Of a stretch of 64,000 nucleotides of DNA, positions 27,100 through 36,677 are shown in pieces; the stretch's first letter is position 1; each line of letters starts with the position of its first letter. The stretch covers positions 1 through 64,000 of the forward strand of contig JAFEEG010000029.1 in assembly GCA_018241225.1 (NCBI GenBank), read 5' to 3'. The notes below the pieces were generated by a model, which did no database searches, was not told the origin of the DNA, and was given only the letters and a program-made list of their open reading frames with translations. The translations under genes were made by a program, and so were the position numbers. The DNA is from Pseudomonadota bacterium. GTDB lineage: Bacteria > Pseudomonadota > Gammaproteobacteria > Burkholderiales > Burkholderiaceae_C.

Positions 27100-27756
27100 A
27101 TGAGAGCCCTGCGCAAGATGTACCTGGCTTCTTTGCTGGCTGTGGCCGGCGTGTCGGCCCATGGCGCCGACCTTTACCTGGAGGGCCACCGGCTGGTGGT
27201 GTCGGGAATGCTCGACGGCAGCGTCGTCGGGGAATTCGTGGACCTTGTGCGCCGCGGCAACGTGCAGACGGTGGTCTTCGAGGATTCGATGGGCGGCTCG
27301 GCCGAGGTGGCGCGCCTGTATGCCAATGCCATCCGGGAAACCGGGGTGAAGACCGAAGTCGTGGGCCAATGCCATGCGGCGTGCGCCTATGCCTTTCTGG
27401 CGGGCAAGACACATCGCTTTGGCCCGGGCCCGCAGGTCAACGCCCTGCTGGTTCCGGTGGGCACGCGGCCTCAGGCGAGCGACCTGGCTTCGCGCTGGCG
27501 CGGTGACGAAGCCAGCAAGACCCTGGCCGAATTCATCGGCCCCGCCGATGCGGGGCAGGACCTGGTCAGCGCCGCGGACGCGGCGCCAAAGGAAAAGTGG
27601 CGCCCCGACCACGGCGTGCTCTTCGTGACCAAGCCATCGCTCTTCGGGCGCATCTACAACACCTACTACTGCGACGGCACGCAGGGGCGCGACTTCACGC
27701 GCTGCGAACTGCTGCCTGATGCCGATCCGCGCAAGCTGGGCGTGATCGTCGACTGA
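27100..27756 (+). CDS. Periplasmic ClpP-like protein, copy 1
   Basis: The 218-residue protein has a signal peptide (to about residue 22, SAHGA) and a ClpP/crotonase-like core: VVFEDSMGGSAEVARLYANAIRETG, then GQCHAACAYAFLAGKTHRFG. This matches the predicted periplasmic ClpP-like family (COG3904 type), where the second motif is usually C-x-S-A-C with serine as nucleophile. Here it reads CHAAC, so the serine is replaced by alanine and proteolysis is doubtful. It is about 70% identical to the copy at 38924, and both share promoter sequence. The start at 27100 follows GGGGGAAAAGAAG. It flanks the export cassette. Confidence 0.75.
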   Translation: MRALRKMYLASLLAVAGVSAHGADLYLEGHRLVVSGMLDGSVVGEFVDLVRRGNVQTVVFEDSMGGSAEVARLYANAIRETGVKTEVVGQCHAACAYAFLAGKTHRFGPGPQVNALLVPVGTRPQASDLASRWRGDEASKTLAEFIGPADAGQDLVSAADAAPKEKWRPDHGVLFVTKPSLFGRIYNTYYCDGTQGRDFTRCELLPDADPRKLGVIVD

Positions 27757-27773
27757 CGGGCAAGGGAAAAAAC

Positions 27774-27793
27774 GGGCCCCATTTCTGGGGCCC
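27774..27793 (-). terminator. Rho-independent terminator of surface-protein operon
   Basis: GGGCCCCA and TGGGGCCC form an 8-bp stem with a 4-base loop. On the minus strand it is followed by GTTTTTT, so it ends the operon whose last gene stops at 27824. A second perfect 9-bp stem (CTGAACGGG/CCCGTTCAG, 27804-27827) overlaps that stop codon. The ClpP-like gene on the other strand ends just before it and may share it. Confidence 0.8.
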
Positions 27794-27823
27794 AACCCCT
27801 CCGCTGAACGGGCCACCACCCGT

Positions 27824-29072
27824 TCAGCCAAGCAATTCAAGCAACTCGGCATCATGGTCAACCCCGGTGCTCGCAACGGCATCGAGTTGCGCCTGGAAGT
27901 CGGGCACTGGCGCATCCGCATGCGGCCTGCCCGGCGCCCGCATCGGGCGCATCTGCTGCTGCTTCATCTCGCGGCCTTCCACCGCGCGCATCTGCCCCGA
28001 GTTGAAGTCCAGCTCGATCACCTGGCTGCGCGTGGCGCCGCGCTCGGGCACCACCGTCACCTTCAGCCGCAGCTGGTCCACGCCCGCGGGCCGGTCGATC
28101 ACCAGGAAGCCGCGGCTGTCCATGCGCGCCCACCCCGGCAGCGCCTGCCCGTTGGGCAGCGTCGCCCGGATCTCGCGCACGTTGTCCGCGCCGCCCACCG
28201 ATACCCAGACCTGTTGGCCATCGCCCGTGGCTTGCAGCACCAGGCCGTTGCCGGCGTGCAAGGTGGACACGAAGCCCAGGTGCGTGGAGTCGCCCCGCCC
28301 GGCCAGCAACAGCGTGCGCTCCACCGTGCTGCTGGCCAGCCGGTCGTACGAGGCACTGCCGTTGAGCGGGTCGACCCCGTTGACCGCCGCCAGCACCGCG
28401 CCATGGGCCGGCAGCGATGGCGTGCCGTCCAGCGAGTCCACCCCGTTGGTCGCCTTGAGCACCACGCCGGACACTTCGCCCAGCGTGGTCGTGCCGTTGA
28501 GGAAGCGCGCGAAGTTCACCGCCTGGATCACCGTGGGCTCCACTTCGATGCGTGAGTCCCACTGCTTTGCAGGCGCGCTGTCCTCGGGGTGGAATACCTG
28601 CGGGAAATCATCACGCCCGACCGGCGCGACGGTGATGAAGACCGTGGACGCAACAACGCCACCATTGCCGTCGCTGATGAACACCACGAAGCTGTCCTCG
28701 CCCACGTAGTGATAGCTGGGGGTGTAGGTGTACGTGCCGTCCGGGTTGACCACCACGGTGCCCTTGGTCGGGGGCGTGTTCAGGGTGTAGGTCAGCGTAT
28801 CGCCTTCCGGGTCGCTGCCGACCACCCGGCCGCTGACGGCTTGGTCCTGCGGCGTGAAGATGTGGTAGTTGCCCGAGTCGGGGTCGAATGTCTGCCTGGG
28901 CACGCCGCCCGGGTCGCGCGGCACCGGCGGATCGTTCACCGGGGTCACATCCAGCCTCACGGTGGCCGTCTCGGTCACGCCGCCGGAACTGACCGTGTAG
29001 GTGAAGCTGGTGGGGCCGTTGAAGTCACGGTTGGGCGTGAAGTTCAGCGTGCCGTCGGCATTGAGCGTGACG
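27824..29072 (-). CDS. DUF4347-type surface protein, C-terminal part
   Basis: About 415 residues of the 3' end of the surface-protein gene. It starts in a cadherin/Ig-like repeat (TLNADGTLNFTPNRDFNGP, then TSFTYTVSSGGVTETATV), continues with a second repeat (GTVVVNPDGTYTYTPSYHYVGEDSF), and then a unique domain ending AELLELLG. The open frame runs on to 29272 but those last ~67 codons are antisense to a repeat on the other strand, so I end real coding at 29072. The missing middle lies inverted at 29067-29724. The conserved-looking Asp/Glu-Leu tail could act in export or anchoring; this is a guess. Confidence 0.7.
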
Positions 29073-29724
29073 CTGGAAGATACGCCGGTGGTCATTGACC
29101 TGGGCGGCAACGACAATTTCGAGGATCCGGCGCATGTCATCACCCTGATCGACAGCACGGCTGCGACGGTTGGCGCGCCCATTGCCGTTTCCAACGGGAC
29201 GGTGCTCCTGAATGCGGACGGCACGCTGACCTTCACCCCCACCCCCAACTTCAACGGCCCTACAACCTTCACCTACACGGTCAGCGCTGGTGGCGTGACG
29301 GAAACGGCCATGGTGACGGTGGACGTGACACCGGTGGCTGACCCGCCGGTATTTACCACCCCACCCGGCGGCAAGGCGACACGCTCACCTACACGCTGGG
29401 CAGCGGTCCGGCCCATGGCACGGTGACGGTGGATGCGGCCACTGGCGCATACGTCTACACCCCCACGGGGGATTTCAACGGCGCCGACAGCTTCGTGATC
29501 TCCGTCAGCGACGGCACCACGACGATCCAGGCCACGGTGAAGATGAACGTCACGCCGGTGCCCGACGCCGTGGACGATGCGGTGACGACGCCTGAAGACA
29601 CGCCGGTGGTGATCAACGTGAACGCCAACGACAGCTTCGAGAACGCGGGCCATGCGCTCAGCGCCATCGACGGCAACGCGGTGAGCGTGGGCACGGCGGT
29701 GGCGGTGGCCAACGGCACCGTCAC
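29067..29724 (+). other. Inverted block inside surface-protein gene
   Basis: On the plus strand this block encodes the same repeat modules as the minus-strand gene around it: LEDTPVVIDLGGNDNF, then VLLNADGTLTFTPTPNFNGP, later GDTLTYTLGSGPAHGTVTVD and EDTPVVINVNANDSF. Its ends are the short inverted repeats GTGACG (29067-29072) and CGTCAC (29719-29724). Flipping 29073-29718 joins ANGT-VT to LNADGT and GIAVT to LEDTP in frame at both ends. Inside the block there is a frameshift near 29366-29375. It is either a real DNA inversion or an assembly error in repeats. Confidence 0.75.
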
Positions 29725-31992
29725 CGCGATGCCTTGTGCATCGCCAACGTCCGGATCCGTCACGCCACCCACCAGGGTGGACACCAGGCTGCCGACCGCA
29801 CCGACAGGCGGCCCCGGATCCTCCGACTGCGTCATGGTCAGAGCAGTGTCGGCCAGCACCGGCGCGTCGTTCGCGGCCACGACGTTGATGGTGCTGATGG
29901 CCACCGCCGAATCGCTCACGCCATCGTTGACCGAGACGGTGATATTGCGCGGTATGGTCGAGGGCGACTCCGAGACGCTGCCAAAGGTCACGGCGCGAAT
30001 GGCCGCCATGTAGGTGGCCAGGGTGGCGTTCCCGGTCAGCGTCAGGACCACCCGTCCGGGCTGCGACGTGTCGAAGGCGAAATTGATGCCTGCGGGCCCT
30101 CCGAGGTAGCCCAGGTTGTCGCCGGCCTGCGCATTGGTCAACACCACCGTGGCCGACACCAGATTGGTGTTGTCGGCATCCGTGATGGTCACGTCCGTGT
30201 CGGAAATGGGTGTGCGCGGACCGTTCTCCGTGTAGGTATTGGTGAAGCCCGTGCCGGGCGTGGCATCGGTTGGCAGGGCGTTGACCGTCACGCCCGAGAT
30301 GTCCATCGGATCGCCCGACGTTCCGGGAGATCGGTAGGTAAAGGTGAGATCGCCGGTCGAGGCCACGCCGTTGGGCAGGTCGATGTTGATGTTGTGCGTG
30401 GTTGGTACCACCACGAACGGGCCTGCAGGGCCGCTGGCACCGTTGAAGTACTCGACGGTTGCGTTGGTGCCAGCGTCCGGGCTGCCGGTGAACCGGGCAT
30501 ACAGCACGCCGCCAACAGACACTTCCAGAGTCGCGGTTCCGGCAGGGTTGCCCGCGAAGTTGTTCCAGCGATAAGTGAACGACAGGCGCGCTGCGCCCGA
30601 GTCGGCCGTTCCCTGATCCCAGCCGGTGATCGACTGCGAGATCGAGACGAAGGCCGTGGACGAGAAGGAGTAGAAGCCCGTGTTCAGGGGACCTCTGCCC
30701 GTGCCCGTCACCGTCCAGCCGTTGGTGTTGCCGGTGGTGCCGCCGAAGGTGCCGTTGACCACCCGGTTGGCGCCAGCGGTGGTGCCCGAGTTCAGGTCTA
30801 CCGCGGGCAGGTCGTTGACCGGCGTGACCGCGACCACCGCGGTGGCCACGGTCGAGGTGGCCGTGCCGTCGTTGACCGTGACGTCGATGTTGCGCGCGGT
30901 GCTGCCGGGGTTCTGCGTGTCCGCGTTGTAGCGAATGGCCTGCAGCGCCGCCTGGTAGGTGGCCGCATCGGCCGCGCCGGTGAGCGTGAGCGTGAAAGTG
31001 GTGGGGTTGTAGTTGGAAGTGATGCCCGCCGGCGGCGTGCCGCCGATCGACAGCACATCCCCCGCCTGCCCGTTGGTGATGCGCACCGTCATCGAGGCCA
31101 TGTTGCCGCCGTCCGCATCGGTGACGGACGCGGTGGGCGCAATGGCCACGGGCGCGTCGCCCTCGCTGTAGCTGGCCGTGCTGCCGGTGCCCGCGCCGGC
31201 GCTATCCAGGTCCACCACGGGCGGGGCCATCAGGTTATCCCACTGCGGCGCCTGCACGGCGGCCGTCTCAATGCTGCCCTGGTGCACCTCCAGGGCCCAG
31301 TCGCCACCGAAGCGCGCCGCACCGGTGTTGTTGCTCGATGCGGCCACGTCCGCGCCGGTGAGCTGGGCCAGCACCTGCACCGCGCTCAGCCCCGCTGGGC
31401 CGGCCGCAAAGTCGCAGCCATACAGCAGGATGTCCGCATCGGCCGACAGCGATTGGCCGATCTGCTTGAGCGTGTCTTTGTACGTCTGGAGCATCGACAG
31501 CGCGCTCAGCCGGGCCGTGCCCAGCTCCACCTCGCCCACTTCGCCGTGGCTGAGGATGTGCACCGCATCGATGTTGGTGCGCCCTTGCAGGGTCTGGGCG
31601 ATGAACTGCACGCCGTCGACGTTGCGCTCGATGAAGTGGATCTCGGCCCCCGGCGGCAGGCTCTGGGCCAGGCCCTGCGCGTCGCTGACCTGTCGGTCGA
31701 TGAAGTAGACCTGGGTGTGGGCGGCTTCGGCTGCGGGCGCTTGCGGCGCTGCCCTGTCCTGCTGCACCGCCGACAGCGCATCGACCAGGGCGGCATGGTT
31801 GTCGGGGGCTTGCGCGGCCGGCTCGGGGGCGGGCGCATGCGCAGCCTCCTGCGCCGTCCTGGCCGCCGCCGCGTCCAGCAGCACGCGCGGCTCCAGGGGC
31901 TGCAGATAGAGCCTGGCGCCGAGGGCTTGCGCCTTCAGCGGGGCCGATGCGGGCTTGCTCTTCCTGGACGCGAAAGGCACCTTCAGCTTCAT
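29719..31992 (-). CDS. Large surface protein with LEPR motif and DUF4347, N-terminal part
   Basis: About 758 residues of the 5' end. The N-terminus is basic and carries LEPRVLLDA at residues 33-41, the LEPR-XLL motif of giant surface proteins. A DUF4347-like domain follows (about 92-250; VYFIDRQV, VHILSHGEVGEVELG, ILLYGCDFAAG). Then come repeats with DADGGNMASMTVRI, AVTPVNDLPAVDLNSG and DPDVGDAQGIAVT, cadherin/VCBS-like adhesion modules. No classical signal peptide is present, so it should need dedicated export. The ATG at 31992 has GGGAG upstream. The frame stays open to 29455 but reads antisense after 29719. It lies last in an operon with the exporter genes. Confidence 0.78.
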
Positions 31993-32060
31993 CTTTTTCT
32001 CCCTGAACGTTCTCGAATTGGTTGTGGCGCTCGTGCGCTCGTGCATTCAATGCGCTGGCA

Positions 32061-34230
32061 TCAGGCTCCTGCCTCGCGCACCAGCACGTGAGTCACTCTG
32101 CGCAACATGCGCAGGCCAAAGCTTTGCGGCCTGCCGCGAATCTGCATCTCGCCGCGGATCTCGGTCAGCGGCAGCACCTCGGACACGCCATCGATGGCGG
32201 CCGACACTTCGAAGGCCGCGTGCTCGGCCTGCGCCTTGCCGCCTTGCATGCGGGCAGGCACGGCACCGCCGAACGTCGACGCCAGGACCCAGTTGTCGAG
32301 TTGGTCCGCAGCGGCGGCGCTCACGCGCACCACGTCGATGTCGCGCGAATCCTGAAGATGCAGGTCGTCCACGAAGCGGCCCTTGTCGCCCTCTTCGATG
32401 CGCCGCAGGTCTTCGGCATCCACATAGCCGCGCGCCTCCAGCGCGCCCGGCTTGGCCACCACCGCCAGGCGCGTCTTCTCGTCGATCCAGCGCCCGGGCG
32501 ACAACTCGGATGTGAGCTCGGCCACGATGCCATCCATGGGCGCGCGCACGGCCAGGCGAGAACGCTCGCGCTCCAGGCCGTTGATGCGATCGGCTTCAAG
32601 GTGCAGTTCCCTGGCCAGCACCAGGCTTTCGGAAAGGTCGCGGCCGTCTGCGCTGCGTCGGCCCAGGCGGTCCTGGATCAGCTGATGCCGCTCCCGCGCG
32701 CCCTTGAGCTGCTGCTCGATCTCGGGCGCACTCAACTCGATCAGCACCTGGCCGGCCTTGACCTCCTGGCCCTGCTGCACGCGCACCGCCTCGATCCTGG
32801 CCGGTCGCGGTGCGAACGCGGGCGCCTGCTGCGTTGCGGTGAGCACCGCCGGAATGCGCACGATGTACGGGAACGGAACGAACAGCGCCCCGATCAGCCC
32901 CAGTACCACCAGCGCCGTGATGACGCCGCGAGAGCCCGAATCGTGCCGGCGCTTGAACCACACCTTGACCTCACGCCACACCGGCATAGCGATGAACCAG
33001 CCGACCTCCACCATGAACAGAAAGATGCCCAGCAGCTTGAAGAAGTAGTGATAGACCAGCAGCGCAATGCCCAGGAACAGGAAGAACCGGTAGATCCAGG
33101 TGGCATACGCGAAGCCGACCAGCAACGCCTTGCGCTGCCCTTGTGCGGGCTCGGGTTGCGGCTCGCCATAGCCGAAGAGCAGCTCGCGCAGCCACCAGCG
33201 CCCCATGGCGAACGAACGCTCCTGCAGGTTGGGAATACCCAGCAGGTCGCTGAACAGGTAGTAGCCGTCGAAACGCATCAACGGGTTCAGGTTGACCGCC
33301 AGGCTCAGCACCCAGCCGGTGGTGGCCAGCGCGAATGCGGCGTGCCGCATGCCGCCATCGGGCAGGAACACCCAGGCCAGCGTGGCAAGCACGGCGACCA
33401 GCAGCTCCACCACCATGCCCGCGGCATCGATCATCACGCGCTGGCGCCGCTTGGGCAGCCGCCACGCGTCGGTGGTGTCGGTGTAGAGAATGGGCGTCAT
33501 CACGACGAAGGCGACACCCATGGTGGTCACGCGCGAGCCCATTCGCACCGCCGTGTAGCCGTGCCCGAGTTCGTGCAGCGTCTTGACCAGGGCCAGGCTC
33601 AGGCCGAAGCTGACGATGCCCTCCACCGACAGCATGTCCGCAAAGGTGGCCAGGAAGGCCTCCCACTGGCGCGACACCAGGTACAGGCCGAGCAGGCCCA
33701 GCAAGGCGACGCCGGCCCAGAAGCCGGGATGGAACAGCGCATCGACGTAGGGCGATGTCCGGCGCAGGAACGCGTCCGGCCGCGCCAGCGGGACCTTGAA
33801 GAAAAGGTAGTTGTGCAGCAGCCACTCGCTGGGTGAGCGCTTCATGGCCAGGCGCAGGCGCATCACTCGCGCAAAGGTCTGCTCGGGCACCGGGTGCACC
33901 AGTTTCGTTGGCCTGCAGAAATTCGACGAGCCGCTGGACCTGCTCGACCTCCAGCTCCCGGCCGGTACGGCGCAACATGGCGGCGCGCAAGGCCCCCACC
34001 GTTCCCAGGCGCCAGAGCGACAACATGTCGACGGCGTCGCGGTCGATGGCGAAGAAGCGCTGCGCCACCGGATCGTGGATGCGCCATTGCGCCGATGCGC
34101 CGCCAAAGCCTTCGCCGTCGGCGCCGCCCTCGATCAGCCGCAGGTCCTGGCGCAGTTGCGGCAGCGCAATCGAATCGACATCGATGTCGTCCCCGGCGCC
34201 AGCCGGGTCAAGTGTTGCCGTGGCCTGCAT
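32061..34230 (-). pseudogene. M50 metalloprotease-HlyD fusion with one-base frameshift
   Basis: Two frames make one protein of about 720 residues. The N-terminal ~105 residues (from 34230) look like a small PqqD-like domain (LRLIEGGADGEGFGG, ...VEFLQANE). The rest is a polytopic M50 (site-2 protease) domain with HELGH at 33561-33575 and NPLMRFDGYY near 33270, then an HlyD-like periplasmic part (VRVQQGQEVKAGQVLIELSAPEIEQQL). The frames switch at about 33900-33910, where LQANE should continue into LVHPVPEQ but one extra base breaks it. NCBI-type names are putative peptide zinc metalloprotease protein. It follows HlyD gene 2 by 3 bp. Either a pseudogene or a sequencing error. Confidence 0.75.
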
Positions 34231-34233
34231 GCG

Positions 34234-35754
34234 TCAGACACCTGTCCATTGCCGCACTGCCGTGATGGGGCGGCGCAGCAGGTAGTAGAAGAGGGAAACG
34301 GGCTCGCCGTACACACGGGCCGTGCCGCGCAGGCCCAGCCGCTCGGGGCGCGCATTCGGGTCGGCGAAACGCGCAGTGACGGTGAAGGCGGCCACACCCG
34401 CCGCGTCTGCCTCGGCCTTGTAGGCTGCGCGCAGTACGCGCGCCTCGAGCGGCTCGAGCGGCGCGGCGTCCAGGAACACCTTCACGCGCGCACCGTCCTG
34501 CAAGTTGACCGCATCGGCCACCGGGACCTTGACCTGGAACTCCACCCGTTTCGGATCGGCCACGCGCATGATGGCTTCGCCCACCGCCACGGGGCGGCCG
34601 ATCCAGTCGCGCGGATCGCCGAACAAGGCGACACCGCTCTGGCGCGCACGGATGACGGACTTGTCGAGCATGGCGCGGGCATAGTCGCGCTCTGCAATGG
34701 CCACGCTCTCTTCGCTCTGGGCAATGGCCAGGTCGCGCTTGGCGGTGGAGTCTTCCACCGACGCCTGCTGCAGCCGCAGCGTCTTGGCGCGCGCCACTTC
34801 CACCTTCTGGTCTGCCACCTCGAAGTCGCTGCGAAGCGTGGTGTCCACCAGTTGCACCAGGGGCGCGCCTTCTGCAACCTGCGCGCCCGGCGTGACGAGA
34901 ATGCGCTCGACCACCGCCGCCACGGGTGCGGCCACGACAAAGGGCTCCTGCGGCGTGACCTCGACGGGCGCCAGCGTGGTCAGCGGAACGCGAACGAAGG
35001 CCAGCAAGGCGGCGATGACGATGGCGCCCAGCGCCAGCTTGTGCTGGTGACGGCGCCACGCGGGCGCCGGCTTGGCACGGCCTGCCAGCGCGCTGTCGGC
35101 ATGCGCGTAGGCGCCGGCCAGGCGGGCCGCGAGCTTGTGGTGGGAATCCTCCCAGGGCGTCGAGCGCGCAAGCAGCCAGCCCGCCTTCACGGGTTGGTCG
35201 ACATCGGCCAACGGCACCCACAAGAGGTGGCGCAGCGCAGCCTCGGTGGTGCAGGGATCGCTCGGATCGGCGTGCTCGGGAAGCTCGAAGGCATGGATGC
35301 CTTGTGCCGCGTCACCGTCGAGCCAAAGCGAGCGCACGATGTTTTCATACCAGCGAACCATCGGTGCGTCGCGGTTCACCCGCGTCAGGCCCGAGACAGC
35401 CACGGTGGTCCAGCGCACGCGTGCCGCCGCCCTCTTGCCGCGCCAACCCGCCGGAATCTCGTTGCCATTGCTTTGCAATACAAGCGCCTGCCCGAAGGGC
35501 AACAGCGCGACAGGCTCGTTGGCGAGGTGCTGCCACAAGACTTCCCGGGTCTTGCAGCGTCGCACCTCGCCTTCGATGCGAATCAGCTGGATGCCGGCGT
35601 TGTTCGCCTCGCCTTCAGCACCCGCTGATACCCCCTTGGCAGCGCCCCCCGCGCTGCCCCCCTCTTGCGCATTTCCAGCTGCCTTTGACCGATGCTCTTG
35701 CCTGCCGATTGGCACGGTGGCCGGTTCCGCCGTAGCGGCATCGCTGATGCGCAT
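34234..35754 (-). CDS. HlyD-family adaptor with cytoplasmic N-terminal domain
   Basis: The 506-residue protein has a long non-membrane N-terminal part (about 1-240), one membrane helix (LALGAIVIAALLAFV near 250) and a periplasmic HlyD-type region: LVTPGAQVAEGAPLVQLVDTTL (barrel-sandwich half), a coiled-coil stretch (QKVEVARAKTLRLQQASVED) and FQVKVPVADAVNLQDGARVKVF. AGGGGGA precedes the ATG at 35754. It follows HlyD gene 1 by 36 bp. The extra cytoplasmic domain is unusual for HlyD proteins and might recognise the substrate or the M50 partner. Confidence 0.8.
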   Translation of the reverse strand: MRISDAATAEPATVPIGRQEHRSKAAGNAQEGGSAGGAAKGVSAGAEGEANNAGIQLIRIEGEVRRCKTREVLWQHLANEPVALLPFGQALVLQSNGNEIPAGWRGKRAAARVRWTTVAVSGLTRVNRDAPMVRWYENIVRSLWLDGDAAQGIHAFELPEHADPSDPCTTEAALRHLLWVPLADVDQPVKAGWLLARSTPWEDSHHKLAARLAGAYAHADSALAGRAKPAPAWRRHQHKLALGAIVIAALLAFVRVPLTTLAPVEVTPQEPFVVAAPVAAVVERILVTPGAQVAEGAPLVQLVDTTLRSDFEVADQKVEVARAKTLRLQQASVEDSTAKRDLAIAQSEESVAIAERDYARAMLDKSVIRARQSGVALFGDPRDWIGRPVAVGEAIMRVADPKRVEFQVKVPVADAVNLQDGARVKVFLDAAPLEPLEARVLRAAYKAEADAAGVAAFTVTARFADPNARPERLGLRGTARVYGEPVSLFYYLLRRPITAVRQWTGV

Positions 35755-35790
35755 ACATTCCCCCTGATACGCGTGTGACAGATCTGCTTG

Positions 35791-36663
35791 TTATTTGCTG
35801 CGCCGCTCTGTTGACGCTGGCGGCTGCAGTTGTTGTGACTGGGTCGGGCTTGTCCTGGTGGACGTGAGCTGAGCGTCCGCCACAGAAGCCGAGGTGCCCG
35901 CCATCGCGGCATCCAGGGTCGCGCGGCCGCTCATGCCCGGGAGCACCCCGGCCGGCGCATTGGGCACCGCCGCGATGACCTTGACCGTCTGGCTCACCGC
36001 GTCGACCGCTCCGGAGATTCGCAGCACCTTGGTTTGCAGGGTGCTGCCCGTCTCATCGACCACGAAGGCCAGTTGCGAACCCGGCTTGAGCCAGGTCAGC
36101 CACTTGGAGGGAACGACCATGTGCAGTTCCAGCGGACCAGCGCTTACGACCCTGATCAGCTTTTCGTTGGCTGCGGGCGTCTCGTTGACGCGCACCATCG
36201 TCTCCACCACGCGGCCGGCAAAGGGCGCAACGAGCCTGCAACCGGTCATGCGTTGGGCGATGGCGTCGGCCTGGGCGACCTTCTCCTTCTCCTTGAACTT
36301 CGCGATGTCGGCGTCGGCGCGGCCCGTGGCGTCCATGGACAGCAGTTCGTTCTGCACCACGGAGTTGCGGGATTCGACCTCTGCACCGGCACGCGCAGCA
36401 CGAAGTTCGGCGGCCATGTGGCTGCAGTCGAAGCTCACCAGGACATCGCCGCGCTTGAAGCTGTCGCCCTCGCGAAATGGCATCTTCACGATCCGCTCGG
36501 ACACCGAAGACGCAAGCACCGCCTCGCTCTCGGCACGCAGCACGCCCCGGGCCGTGTTCGCATCGGCTGGGGGCCCCGCGGCCCAGACCTGACTCGTTGC
36601 CAGCACCGATCCGGCGAGCCAGGGCGCAATCCGGCAGGCAGAAAGGCCGCCCAGTGAACGCAT
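35791..36663 (-). CDS. HlyD-family periplasmic adaptor
   Basis: The ~290-residue protein begins with a signal peptide (MRSLGGLSACRIAPWLAGSVLATSQVWA) and has the paired lipoyl-like halves of a membrane-fusion protein (VKMPFREGDSFKRGDVLVSFD and RLVAPFAGRVVETMVRVNE) around a helical hairpin, followed by a beta-barrel (GPLELHMVVPSKWL). It is short for HlyD. Start ATG 36663 is chosen for the signal; an in-frame start at 36720 would overlap the TolC-like gene. The C-terminal ~25 residues are Ser/Thr/Gln-rich. Confidence 0.78.
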   Translation of the reverse strand: MRSLGGLSACRIAPWLAGSVLATSQVWAAGPPADANTARGVLRAESEAVLASSVSERIVKMPFREGDSFKRGDVLVSFDCSHMAAELRAARAGAEVESRNSVVQNELLSMDATGRADADIAKFKEKEKVAQADAIAQRMTGCRLVAPFAGRVVETMVRVNETPAANEKLIRVVSAGPLELHMVVPSKWLTWLKPGSQLAFVVDETGSTLQTKVLRISGAVDAVSQTVKVIAAVPNAPAGVLPGMSGRATLDAAMAGTSASVADAQLTSTRTSPTQSQQLQPPASTERRSK

Positions 36664-36677
36664 GAACTTGGCCACGA

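Noticed and set aside
27854..32091. Plus-strand frames opposite the surface-protein gene outside 29067-29724
   Set aside because: Only the inverted block gives real repeat protein on the plus strand; the remaining frames are antisense shadows of the repeat protein.
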